Below, in pieces: positions 18,198 to 26,965 of a stretch of 64,000 bases of DNA. A program made the translations under genes and the position numbers. Position 1 is the first letter of the stretch; each line of letters starts with the position of its first letter. Source of the DNA: Lacihabitans sp. CS3-21 (GTDB lineage: Bacteria; Bacteroidota; Bacteroidia; Cytophagales; Spirosomataceae). The stretch is from NCBI RefSeq assembly GCF_024343675.1, contig NZ_RJUD01000006.1, forward strand, positions 62,001-126,000, in the 5' to 3' direction. The notes beneath the pieces were generated by a model that searched no databases, was not told where the DNA came from, and worked only from the letters and a program-made list of their open reading frames with translations.

Positions 18198-19357
18198 TGA
18201 AAACTTTAGAAATTTCTTTTTGGATAATGCTTGGCATAACTTTTTATGCCTATGTGGGGTACGGAATCTTACTTTATGTACTTGTTAAAATTAAGAATTG
18301 GTTTGTTAAGAAGCCAAACTTTAGTAATCAGGTGTTGCCTGAGGTTACTTTGTTAGTAGCGGCCTACAACGAATCTGATTATGTAGTGGATAAAGTCAAA
18401 AATACGATTGCACAAAGTTACCCTTCAGACAAATTAAAAATAGTTTTTGTGACAGATGGTACGACCGACGATTCTATAGAAAAGCTAAAATCTTTTGAGC
18501 AAGTTAAGGTTTACCATAGCGATGAGCGTAAGGGAAAAATGGCTGCTATCAACCGAGTAATGCCATTAATTAAGAGTCCTATTACCGTTTTTACTGATGC
18601 CAATGCCATGCTCAATACAGATGCAATTAAAAGTATGGTTGAGCATTTTGTAAATCCCAAAGTCGGAGTGGTGGCGGGTGAGAAACAAATAATTAAAGTT
18701 TCTGAAAACAATGCAGAAGTGGGAGAAGGTCTGTATTGGAAATATGAGAGTTTCTTGAAAAAACTTGACTCTGAGCTATATTCTACCGTTGGAGCGGCAG
18801 GTGAATTGTACGCCATTAGAACTTCGCTTTTTCAAACGCTTGAAACAGATACTTTGCTAGACGACTTTGTTTTGTCTTTAAGAATATGTTCTAAAGGCTA
18901 TGTAACAGCTTACGAGCCAAGTGCAAAGGCTATGGAGACAGCCTCCTTAAATATAGCAGAAGAACTTAAAAGGAAAGTTAGAATTAGTGCCGGGGGTATT
19001 CAGTCAGTCCTTAGATTGCAAACATTACTCAACCCATTTAAACATGGATGGCTTACTTTTCAGTATTTGTCGCATCGGGTATTAAGATGGACTTTGGTAC
19101 CAGTTTTCTTGGTTTTGATGCCTATCGTTAATCTTTTCTTAATGGATAATCCATTTTATCAATTGAGTTTATTTTTCCAAGTTGCTTTTTATAGTTTGGC
19201 TATTTTAGGCTATGTTTTTGAGAAAAAAGGGAAGAAATTTAAAGCTCTGTATGTTCCATATTATTTTTCGTTTATGAACTACGCAGCCATTCTGGGTTTC
19301 AAAAGATTCTATTCAAATCAGCAAGCAGTTACTTGGGAAAAAGCCGCTAGAGCTTAA
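18197..19357 (+). CDS. Membrane-bound family 2 glycosyltransferase, last gene of EPS operon I
   Basis: The 386-residue protein has an N-terminal membrane helix (about 7-27), a GT-A domain with LLVAAYNESDYV (about 52-63), FVTDGTTDDS (84-93), FTDANAML (131-138) and a DDFVLSLRI acidic motif (about 221-229), then C-terminal membrane helices (about 293-350). The motif order is that of chain-extending transferases. Its start overlaps the previous stop (TAATG). The last bases of its frame overlap by 4 nt the end of convergent rnhB, so any terminator would lie inside coding sequence. Confidence 0.9.
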   Translation: MKTLEISFWIMLGITFYAYVGYGILLYVLVKIKNWFVKKPNFSNQVLPEVTLLVAAYNESDYVVDKVKNTIAQSYPSDKLKIVFVTDGTTDDSIEKLKSFEQVKVYHSDERKGKMAAINRVMPLIKSPITVFTDANAMLNTDAIKSMVEHFVNPKVGVVAGEKQIIKVSENNAEVGEGLYWKYESFLKKLDSELYSTVGAAGELYAIRTSLFQTLETDTLLDDFVLSLRICSKGYVTAYEPSAKAMETASLNIAEELKRKVRISAGGIQSVLRLQTLLNPFKHGWLTFQYLSHRVLRWTLVPVFLVLMPIVNLFLMDNPFYQLSLFFQVAFYSLAILGYVFEKKGKKFKALYVPYYFSFMNYAAILGFKRFYSNQQAVTWEKAARA

Positions 19358-19938
19358 ACTCTCACTCTGAAAGTCATCCTATGAAAGGGCGTGTAGCCGT
19401 ATTCTAGGATGGCTTTTCTATGAAATATGGTTGGATAACCTGCATTTTCATGCCATTTATATCTGGGATATTGCTGTGCCAGATCTTCCATGAGTTCGTC
19501 GCGGTAGGTTTTTGCCAAAATAGAAGCTGCTGCTATGGAAAGGTATTTACCATCGCCTTTTATCACACAAGTGTGCGGAATCATCGGATACGGAGCAAAT
19601 CTATTACCATCCACCAAAAGGTGTTCAGGATGTATTTTTACAGAAATTTGATCTACTGCCCTATGCATGGCCAAAAAACTGGCATTTAAAATATTGATTT
19701 GGTCTATTTCGATGTTTGAGGCTTCTGCAACCGCCCAAACCAAAGCACTTTTTTCTATTTCAGCCCTGAGTTCTAGTCGCTGGTCTTTAGTAAGTTGTTT
19801 CGAATCATTCAGCCAAGGATGTTCATAGTCTTTGGGCAAAATAACAGCAGCAGCAACTACAGGACCTGCCAAGCAGCCTCGGCCTGCCTCATCTAAGCCA
19901 GCTTCAACATAGTTTTTATTGAAATAGGGGAGGAGCAT
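19354..19938 (-). CDS. rnhB: Ribonuclease HII
   Basis: RNase HII cuts RNA in RNA-DNA hybrids and starts removal of single ribonucleotides from DNA. The 194-residue length is normal. The catalytic start GLDEAGRGCLAGPVVAAAVI (residues 14-33) carries the D-E pair; later motifs include LNDSKQLTKDQR, VDGNRFAP, KGDGKYLSIAAASILAKTYRD and YGYTPFHR. It is a lone housekeeping gene convergent with EPS operon I. Confidence 0.96.
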   Translation of the reverse strand: MLLPYFNKNYVEAGLDEAGRGCLAGPVVAAAVILPKDYEHPWLNDSKQLTKDQRLELRAEIEKSALVWAVAEASNIEIDQINILNASFLAMHRAVDQISVKIHPEHLLVDGNRFAPYPMIPHTCVIKGDGKYLSIAAASILAKTYRDELMEDLAQQYPRYKWHENAGYPTIFHRKAILEYGYTPFHRMTFRVRV

Positions 19939-20292
19939 TTATCGATCGTTTTCACATTATTGGTTTGAAAAGTGTAAAAATATTATCAAAAAACCAATCA
20001 ATTATCTGATTAGTGGATAATATTTCAATTTATTTAAATTCTCCAATTCCTGATTATCTGCTTAATTGAACCCCTTCTGCGATTATTTCTTTGAGCTAAA
20101 GTGTCAGATTCAAATTAGTTTTCTTAGAAAGAATTGTAAGTAGCAAATCAATTTTAAAACCGAATTTTTAATAAGTTTTCTTTACTTTTTAGACGTTTAA
20201 ATCCGAATTAAACCGCCTATATAAATTAGCCCAATCTAGTGAATTGACGCTGAAGAATTACATTATTTTTGGTTAAAATACCTTGTAAAATT
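19939..20292. other. 354-nt AT-rich gap with no gene found
   Basis: Between divergent rnhB and a small membrane protein I see no RNA gene, no reliable promoter pair and no palindrome of the EPS type. There is one weak inverted repeat (ATTATC at 20001, GATAAT at 20016). Confidence 0.5.
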
Positions 20293-20850
20293 ATGAAAAA
20301 GAAAGAATTTATTAAGACGCAAATCTTGTTAACGAGTATTGTTTCTATTGCCATTTGGAGCCTTTTAGCTTGGTATTATTTTAATGGCGGAGTACCTAGT
20401 CACCATATTTTAGCACGAGAAGATCTTCCCGAAATATCCAATTGGTGGGGAGCAATTTTGCTGCCGCTTTTGACGTGGATTGTAGTTTTTAGAATTCAAA
20501 AAAGAGAAAATCTGCCCAACGGAAAAAGCCCTGAGTTCCTAGAAATACCCCTAAAAGTCTGGGTAGGTTTTTTAGGTGCTTTGATACTAGGCGTAGCACT
20601 TTCAGTTTTTTTTACACTTGGCAACGAGAGCATGCCAGAATATTTAATATTATCTGTTTTTTTTATTTCCTTATTTTTTCCAGTTTATCGAGCGGAATGC
20701 CTTTTGGGATTTGTTATTGGCATGACATTCACTTTTGGTGCAATTTTGCCAACAGGAATTGGAAGTATTTTGGCCATAATTGGATTTTTAATCCACCATC
20801 TAATTCGGCCATTAATCATTTATCTATTCAGTTTTATTAAAAAACAATAG
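20293..20850 (+). CDS. Small multi-pass membrane protein of unknown function
   Basis: The frame can be extended to a TTG at 20269, but the ATG at 20293 is preferred. The 185-residue product starts MKKKEFIKTQ and has about five hydrophobic helices: ILLTSIVSIAIWSLLAWYYF, a segment near 50-65 (WGAILLPLLTWIVVF), 90-110 (VWVGFLGALILGVALSVFF), about 120-135, and 140-175. I see no catalytic motif and do not recognise a family. It lies alone between divergent rnhB and an MFS transporter on the same strand 121 nt downstream. Confidence 0.6.
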   Translation: MKKKEFIKTQILLTSIVSIAIWSLLAWYYFNGGVPSHHILAREDLPEISNWWGAILLPLLTWIVVFRIQKRENLPNGKSPEFLEIPLKVWVGFLGALILGVALSVFFTLGNESMPEYLILSVFFISLFFPVYRAECLLGFVIGMTFTFGAILPTGIGSILAIIGFLIHHLIRPLIIYLFSFIKKQ

Positions 20851-20971
20851 CCTATTTGTTATTTGGCTTGAGTCAATTTTGGTTAAAAAATTCAGTTATT
20901 GAGAAAAATAGAGGCAACATTGAACCTCAATCCTTTTTTTTCGATTAATAATGAAACCACTAATTTATTAA

Positions 20972-22150
20972 ATGCTTCTGAAAAACGCCTACGGAGGGTT
21001 ATCACCTAAAATATGGTTACTTGCATTGGTGATGCTCATTAACCGAGCTGGCACTATGGTGGTTGCTTTTATGACCGTTTACACCACCCAAAAACTTCAC
21101 TTTTCGATAGAAAATGCGGGCTTTGTTATGATGTCCTTTGGTTTTGGGGCGATTTTGGGCTCTTATTTAGGAGGAAAACTTACGGATGTCTTTGGCTACT
21201 TTTTCGTTCAGTTTGGAAGTTTGTTCATTGGTGGATTATTATTTTTTGTGGTTGCCGAAATCCAAACCTTCGAACTGCTTTGTGTAGCTACATTTGTTCT
21301 TTCTGCATTTGGAGAAGCCTATAGACCTGCCAATTCGGTGAGTATAGCACACCTCAGCACGCCAGATACGTTCACCAGGTCTATTTCTTTGGTGAGATTG
21401 GCCATAAATTTGGGTTGGGCAGTTGGTCCAGTGTTGGGGGGGATTTTTGCTACCAGAGATTACAAATACCTGTTTTGGGCAGATGGCGTTACCAATATTT
21501 TGGCCGCCATTATTGTACTGATATTTCTTCACTCCAAATATGTAAAAAAAGCAAAAATATCAAAAGCGGAGGCAAAACTCAATCGAGCCGAATCACCTTG
21601 GAGAGATAGCACATTTATGATTTTCATGGTTTTTACTACCATTTATGTGATGTCTTTTTCTCCTTTATTTGTGGTTTTGCCAGTTTATTACAAAGAGATT
21701 TGCAATATGTCGGAGTTTCAAATAGGCCTTCTCATGGGTATTAATGGCCTTTTGGTGGCTTTGGTAGAAATGCTCATCATTTATAAACTTGAAGGCAAAT
21801 ATACCAAGCTCCAACTGATTACTTTCGGCTGTTTTCTGTTGGTTGTCAATTATATTATCTACCTCAATTTTACCGCATACGCCTGGATGTTGATAGGCAT
21901 TACTTTTGCTACTTTTTCTGAGATATTCGCTATGCCGTTTATGAATACTTACAGCATAGAAAGGGCAAAGTCACACAATCAAGGACAGTATTCTGCAGTG
22001 TACGCTATGTCTTGGCCAGTCGCACAAATTGGTTCTTCTTTACTTGGTACTCAGGTAATTGCTGGCCTTGGTTATACCGCACTTTTACTGCTTTTGGGAG
22101 GATTGGCTGTGGTGGCTACCGCTGGGTTTTATGCTTTGGAAAAAAGGTAA
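20972..22150 (+). CDS. Major facilitator superfamily transporter
   Basis: The 392-residue protein has about twelve membrane helices and the MFS loop 2-3 motif GSYLGGKLTDVFGY (about 64-77), followed by the drug-exporter-type motif RLAINLGWAVGPVLGG (about 142-157) in helix 5. This pattern fits a proton-driven exporter of small molecules (12-helix drug efflux type). Substrate is unknown. It is a single gene ending at a strong hairpin shared with convergent psd. Confidence 0.88.
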   Translation: MLLKNAYGGLSPKIWLLALVMLINRAGTMVVAFMTVYTTQKLHFSIENAGFVMMSFGFGAILGSYLGGKLTDVFGYFFVQFGSLFIGGLLFFVVAEIQTFELLCVATFVLSAFGEAYRPANSVSIAHLSTPDTFTRSISLVRLAINLGWAVGPVLGGIFATRDYKYLFWADGVTNILAAIIVLIFLHSKYVKKAKISKAEAKLNRAESPWRDSTFMIFMVFTTIYVMSFSPLFVVLPVYYKEICNMSEFQIGLLMGINGLLVALVEMLIIYKLEGKYTKLQLITFGCFLLVVNYIIYLNFTAYAWMLIGITFATFSEIFAMPFMNTYSIERAKSHNQGQYSAVYAMSWPVAQIGSSLLGTQVIAGLGYTALLLLLGGLAVVATAGFYALEKR

Positions 22151-22187
22151 AGCGATTTTCGTAAATCGCTTTGCAATTGGTTTTTTT
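22149..22187. terminator. Bidirectional terminator between the MFS gene and psd
   Basis: A perfect 10-bp stem, AAAGCGATTT-TCGT-AAATCGCTTT (22149-22172), overlaps the MFS stop codon. On the minus strand it is followed by ACC and six T; on the plus strand a seven-T run comes eight bases later. It fits best as the psd terminator. Confidence 0.7.
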
Positions 22188-22221
22188 GAAGATTCTGCCT
22201 TGTAAATTTTGGAAATTTGCA

Positions 22222-22881
22222 CTACATAAGTTCCGCAATCACCGTCTCACCACCTACAGGCTTATCTTCAAGATTGACCAAAATTTTAGTGCCAAGAGGC
22301 AGATAAATATCTATTCTTGAACCGAATTTTATAAATCCAAACTCTTCTCCTTGGGTTACGGTTTGGCCTTCTTTTACATACCAACAGATCCTACGAGCCA
22401 AAGCTCCCGCTATTTGACGAAAAAGTATCTCTGTGCCGTTCTGATGCTTGGTTACAACCGTTGTGCGTTCGTTTTCGGTGCTGCTTTTCGGGTGCCAAGC
22501 CACCAAATATTTGCCTGGATGATATTTAAAGTAAGATATAATGCCGGAAAGAGGGTTAAAGTTGATGTGTACGTTTAACGGGGACATAAAAATAGAAACT
22601 TGAATTTTCTTCTCTTTGAAATATTCTGTCTCAACCACTTCTTCTATCACGACTACTCTACCATCAGCTGGAGCAATGATGTGTTTTGGGTTTATTGGGG
22701 TTTTTCTTGTAGGTTTGCGGAAAAATTGCAATACAATAAAGAATAGTATTAGACAAACTGCAAAAACCAAATAGTGCAATACTTCCATGTCTGGTGTAAA
22801 ATATTTAACCAAACTATAGATGATTGCAAGTGTAACCGTTGAAACTATTAGCGAGCCAGTGCCTTCTTTATGTATTGTCAT
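22222..22881 (-). CDS. psd: Phosphatidylserine decarboxylase proenzyme
   Basis: The enzyme makes phosphatidylethanolamine from phosphatidylserine in the inner membrane. The 219-residue form is the short type (PSD-A). The start is taken at the ATG at 22881 (MTIHKEGTGS), which matches the family; a longer frame to 22923 adds 14 unlikely residues. Two hydrophobic segments (about 10-50) anchor it. Conserved parts are IIAPADGRVVVIEEV, FMSPLNVHINFNPLSG and the self-cleavage site FIKFGSRIDIYLP near residue 187, where the serine after glycine becomes the pyruvoyl group. It is a lone gene, divergent from the TPR membrane protein. Confidence 0.95.
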   Translation of the reverse strand: MTIHKEGTGSLIVSTVTLAIIYSLVKYFTPDMEVLHYLVFAVCLILFFIVLQFFRKPTRKTPINPKHIIAPADGRVVVIEEVVETEYFKEKKIQVSIFMSPLNVHINFNPLSGIISYFKYHPGKYLVAWHPKSSTENERTTVVTKHQNGTEILFRQIAGALARRICWYVKEGQTVTQGEEFGFIKFGSRIDIYLPLGTKILVNLEDKPVGGETVIAELM

Positions 22882-23008
22882 TGTAGGGTCAGTGATTTTG
22901 AGAAAAACTCCGCAAATATACAATTTTAGCGTTTTTATATTTGTGTTTTTTCTCTAATAATTGATTTCCTTTTGAAATATTAATTCTGAAAAAGAGTTTT
23001 AGGTATCT

Positions 23009-25561
23009 ATGAATGAAAATTTGAACTTCTGGAGAACATGGCATAAAAACGAAAAACAGCCTCTTTTCATAGCATTTTTCTTGTTGTTAGTTCTACTTAT
23101 AGGAGGTGTTTTTGCTTGGTTTAAAGGAATTGAAAACATTATCCACTGGGACGTTCTGAGCGAACTTCACGAAAAAATTATATCCACAAGTTCGTTTTTC
23201 TATGATGAATTTAAATTTTCTGCTTCCTCTCCTATTTGGTATATCAAAGAACGCTATATGCCATCGTTGGTCGAAGTAAATACACTGACATTTTATGCTC
23301 TTTTGGGTGGTTCTCTTTTGGGTTTAACATTTTTGTTGACGGGTTTGGCAAGGTTAAGAGGTCCTTGGTTCTTGATTGGAGCACTGATGCTCGGTGGTGT
23401 TTTAATTGCTATGCATTCGGAAAGTGTGTTTTTGGCTAATTCAAACTGGCCTTTTCTTGTTGCATTTGTGGTTACCGGTTCCTTTTATTATTATTCTAAC
23501 AATTTCGGGCAGAAATTAACCACGAGCGTGATTCTTATAATTTGGATATTTTTGTGGTCTTTATTATTGTTTTTGGCAAATAAGTTTTCAGTTATAAATC
23601 AGCCAAATCTCAGCTTGGCGGCTTACGGATTGGTTGCCTTTTTGATTATTTCAGGGGTATTCATTTTCTTAATTTCCCATGAAATCATAGCTGGCTTGGT
23701 TTGGTTGGTTTCAAAAAATGCTCAAAAAGGGAAAAGTTCTTTACCACAGTTTTTGATTATTTCTATAATTTTTTTAGCAAATGTTCTACTTGTTTTTTTA
23801 GAAAATTCTAACAAAATAGAAAAGAGTTCATTCGTGATTCCTTCCATTGTTTTGTTTTTAATAAGTGCCATTTTAGGCTTGTGGGGATTTCGCCAATTTA
23901 TACATCAGAAAGCATGGTTTAGCTATCAAATGTCGGGCGTTTGGATATATTTAGGAATGGCCTCCATTGCGTTAGCAACGGTTGGTTTTGTTTTTGGAAC
24001 AAACAATGATCCACTTATCGAATTGTTCGAAGATTTCGTAAGTATCTCAATGTTAGCGGTTAGTTTGAGTTTTATTGTTTATGTATTGATCAATTACCTA
24101 CAAATATTTAAGCAGGGCTTAGAGGTTCATAAAGTTCTCTATAAAGCACCATTCAATAAACTTATATACGCTAGAACCATCTCGGTTTTCTTAATTCTAT
24201 TCTTGTTTTCGCTTAAAAATTTCTACTCTTTTTATCAGGCAAAGGCTGGGATTAGCAATGCCATAGGGGATTTTTATTTGGTAGAAGGAGACCTCAAAGC
24301 TGCCGAAACTTTTTACAAAGAATCGACCCATAACGATCTGAAAAACCATAAAGCTAACGTGTCTCTGGCCTCTATGGCTCTAAGTCAGGGGGATAAAATA
24401 AATGCCGCGTTTTTTTTCAACCAAACACTTGATTATAAGCCCAGTCCTTATGCTTTTGCTGGGCTAAGTGCTAGTTTAGAAAATGAAAATTTGTATTTTG
24501 AAGCATTGTTTGCACTTCAAAAAGGACTAAAAAAGTTTCCTGAAAATAGTCAGCTTCTCACCAACCTATCCTATTTACAAGATAAAGCTAAAATTACAGA
24601 TAGTGTTCTCGTTAATTTGGATAAATCCCTCAAAAACTGCAAAAAATGTGAAGTTGAAAACACCAATTTTCTCGCTTTTTGGATTGAAAACTCTAAGCCA
24701 GAAAAGCTTGAGGAGATGTCTAATTTAGCAGAGAAGTTAAATTATAATGGAATCAAAGCTAATCAGTTTGCCATAAACAGGATGTTGGATAAAGAAACAA
24801 TATTTGAAAAGTTTGAACTTAGTAAAGATTCTGCACTTGACATGAGCAGGGCTGCTTATCTTTTCAATGCCATAAGCCATACTAAGACCGTAAATAAAAC
24901 ACAAATAGATGCCGAAACTATTAAAAGACTTCAAAATAACCCATACAATGAACCCGTTTTCGAGTCGCTTAGCTGGACTTATGCTCAGCAAAACTATATT
25001 AGGCAATCAAAAACTATAGGAATAAAGCAATTGTATTTGTTGGCCAACGCCAATTCTAAATATAAGAACATTTATAATCAAAATCTTGGTTTATGGTTGA
25101 TGAAGGAGGGGGTTTTGGACCAAGCTCTGCTTAGGCTAAAAGCTGCGGGTGATAGCTCGTCATTTTCTTTGCTGTCCAACGCAAACCTAAAACAGAAAGT
25201 AGAAAAAGACCTTCAATTGCAATCTAAAAAATATGGGGCGAATATAACTGGAAAGAATTATAATGAAGTACTGAATCAAGCCCCGTTTAATCCTTATTTG
25301 ATAGAAAAGATTTCGAACTATCTGACATCAAAGAACAAAAAACTAGAGGCCTATAATGTGGCATTTTATGCGGCCGAAGTTAACAGCGAGTCTGCTTTGA
25401 TTTGGGAAACTTTGGTGAAAAAAGCTATTGATATATCTGAGTTTGAATATGCCATGGACGGCATTAAAAAATTAGAAACGATTACTTCCAATAGTAAGTT
25501 GGATAGTTTAAAAAAACTGTACAATGAGCAGAAACAAAAAGTGCAATCGGGTGGATTTTAA
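23009..25561 (+). CDS. Large membrane protein with C-terminal TPR-like region, function unknown
   Basis: The 850-residue protein has about eleven hydrophobic helices in its first 410 residues, then a soluble region from about 415 onward built of helical repeats (LVEGDLKAAETFYKEST, ASMALSQGDKINAAFFFNQT, LENENLYFEALFALQKGLK), in the manner of TPRs. The topology (many membrane passes followed by TPRs) recalls O-antigen ligase-like/TPR or other membrane assembly proteins, but I find no ligase signature and do not recognise a family. It is a single gene upstream of dnaN, so no function can be drawn from context. Confidence 0.6.
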   Translation: MNENLNFWRTWHKNEKQPLFIAFFLLLVLLIGGVFAWFKGIENIIHWDVLSELHEKIISTSSFFYDEFKFSASSPIWYIKERYMPSLVEVNTLTFYALLGGSLLGLTFLLTGLARLRGPWFLIGALMLGGVLIAMHSESVFLANSNWPFLVAFVVTGSFYYYSNNFGQKLTTSVILIIWIFLWSLLLFLANKFSVINQPNLSLAAYGLVAFLIISGVFIFLISHEIIAGLVWLVSKNAQKGKSSLPQFLIISIIFLANVLLVFLENSNKIEKSSFVIPSIVLFLISAILGLWGFRQFIHQKAWFSYQMSGVWIYLGMASIALATVGFVFGTNNDPLIELFEDFVSISMLAVSLSFIVYVLINYLQIFKQGLEVHKVLYKAPFNKLIYARTISVFLILFLFSLKNFYSFYQAKAGISNAIGDFYLVEGDLKAAETFYKESTHNDLKNHKANVSLASMALSQGDKINAAFFFNQTLDYKPSPYAFAGLSASLENENLYFEALFALQKGLKKFPENSQLLTNLSYLQDKAKITDSVLVNLDKSLKNCKKCEVENTNFLAFWIENSKPEKLEEMSNLAEKLNYNGIKANQFAINRMLDKETIFEKFELSKDSALDMSRAAYLFNAISHTKTVNKTQIDAETIKRLQNNPYNEPVFESLSWTYAQQNYIRQSKTIGIKQLYLLANANSKYKNIYNQNLGLWLMKEGVLDQALLRLKAAGDSSSFSLLSNANLKQKVEKDLQLQSKKYGANITGKNYNEVLNQAPFNPYLIEKISNYLTSKNKKLEAYNVAFYAAEVNSESALIWETLVKKAIDISEFEYAMDGIKKLETITSNSKLDSLKKLYNEQKQKVQSGGF

Positions 25562-25747
25562 ATTGACTTTTTACGTAAATAAATCAGATTTTTAGGTATT
25601 TTTGCGGGTAAGTTCTCAAAAAGAAGAGTTTTTTAGAGGAATATTTAATAATCAATATTTTAAAAATTCGTTTTAAAAATATTGTGTGTTTTCTTAAATT
25701 TGCCTTGAATTGAGTTTTAACCAAATCATTTTCCAAAACAAAACAAC

Positions 25748-26872
25748 ATGAAGTTTGTCGTTTCGTCCTCTGAATTAGTAAAAAATCTTTCAAATATAAG
25801 TGGAGTTATTGCTCCAAATCCTCTTGTTCCGATTCTGGAAAATTTTCTTTTCGAATTAGATAAAACATCGCTAACTGTGACAGCTTCTGATATGCAGACA
25901 GTTATGGTGGCAGACTTAATGGTGGACTCGGGCGATACGGTTTCTGTCGCTATTCCTGCCAAGCTTTTGATGGATACTTTGAAAAGCCTTCCAGAGCAAC
26001 CCATAAGCGTTAGCATTAGCAACGAGACCTTTGGCGTAGAAATTACTACTTCCAATGGTCGCTTTAAAATTGCTGGTGAAAATCCATTGGATTTCCCAAG
26101 AGCCCCGCAGGTAAACAGAAACTTCAACATTGAGCTTGACTCACATATTTTGGCAGCAGCTATTAACAATACTTTGTTTGCCACTAGCACGGATGACCTT
26201 CGTCCAGCTATGACAGGTGTATATATCGATATTCAAGAAGAAAACACCACGTTTGTAGCCACTGATGGCCATAGATTAATCAGATATCGCAGGACAGACA
26301 TCAAGTCTTCTACGCCAACTACCATGATTTTGCCTCGTAAGGCTCTTAATTTAATTAAGATTTCTTTGCCTTCTAACTCCGTTCCAGTAGTTACTGAGTT
26401 TAGCAATTCGAACGCTTTCTTTAGCTTTGGTAACATCAAGTTGATTTGTAGATTGATAGATGAGCGTTATCCTGACTATGAAAATGTAATTCCGAAAGCT
26501 AATCCTCACCGTATGACTGTTGAGAGGTCTAAATTTTTGAATTCATTGAAAAGGATTGCTATTTTCTCTAACAAAACTACGCACCAGATTAGATTAAAAA
26601 TCACTGCGGATGAGTTGACCATTTCTGCAGAAGATTTAGACTATTCGAATGAAGCTGTGGAAAAAATCTCTTGCGAGTATGTGGGTGATGATATGGAGAT
26701 TGGCTTCAATGCCAAATTTTTAGCCGAAATGCTTAGCAATATTAGTTCTTCTACCATTACGATGGAGCTTTCATTGCCAAATAGAGCTGGATTGATTATC
26801 CCTTCTGACAAAGAAGAAAACGAAGATATTTTGATGCTAGTGATGCCAGTTATGCTGAACTCCTACTCATAA
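25748..26872 (+). CDS. dnaN: DNA polymerase III sliding clamp (beta subunit)
   Basis: The clamp ring encircles DNA and holds the replicative polymerase and repair proteins. The 374 residues give the three repeated clamp domains. Recognisable parts are MKFVVSSSELVKNLSNISGVI, NPLVPILENF, the second-domain start AAAINNTLFATSTDDLRPAMTGVY and the C-terminal LVMPVMLN(S), close to the usual peptide-binding end. A TAAATTTG box (25695-25702) lies 45 nt before the start, but no TTG at the right distance was found. dnaA is not next to it, so this is not an obvious origin region. Confidence 0.96.
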   Translation: MKFVVSSSELVKNLSNISGVIAPNPLVPILENFLFELDKTSLTVTASDMQTVMVADLMVDSGDTVSVAIPAKLLMDTLKSLPEQPISVSISNETFGVEITTSNGRFKIAGENPLDFPRAPQVNRNFNIELDSHILAAAINNTLFATSTDDLRPAMTGVYIDIQEENTTFVATDGHRLIRYRRTDIKSSTPTTMILPRKALNLIKISLPSNSVPVVTEFSNSNAFFSFGNIKLICRLIDERYPDYENVIPKANPHRMTVERSKFLNSLKRIAIFSNKTTHQIRLKITADELTISAEDLDYSNEAVEKISCEYVGDDMEIGFNAKFLAEMLSNISSSTITMELSLPNRAGLIIPSDKEENEDILMLVMPVMLNSYS

Positions 26873-26904
26873 GAAATACAATAAACCTTTTCTCTATAAA
26901 CTTT

Positions 26905-26929
26905 AGCCCCAGATTTCTGGGGCTTTTTT
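26905..26929 (+). terminator. Rho-independent terminator after dnaN
   Basis: AGCCCCAGA-TT-TCTGGGGCT forms a strong GC-rich stem followed by six T, 33 nt after the dnaN stop. Confidence 0.9.
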
Positions 26930-26965
26930 GTTTTAATAAAATAGCTATTTTTAATGAAGCATTGT

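Noticed and set aside
25725-25747. Activator site before dnaN
   Set aside because: Only a TTTTCCAAAA half-site is present; the right half lacks GG, and there is no sigma-54 element.
25561-25747. Replication origin next to dnaN
   Set aside because: No dnaA gene and no cluster of DnaA boxes were seen near dnaN.
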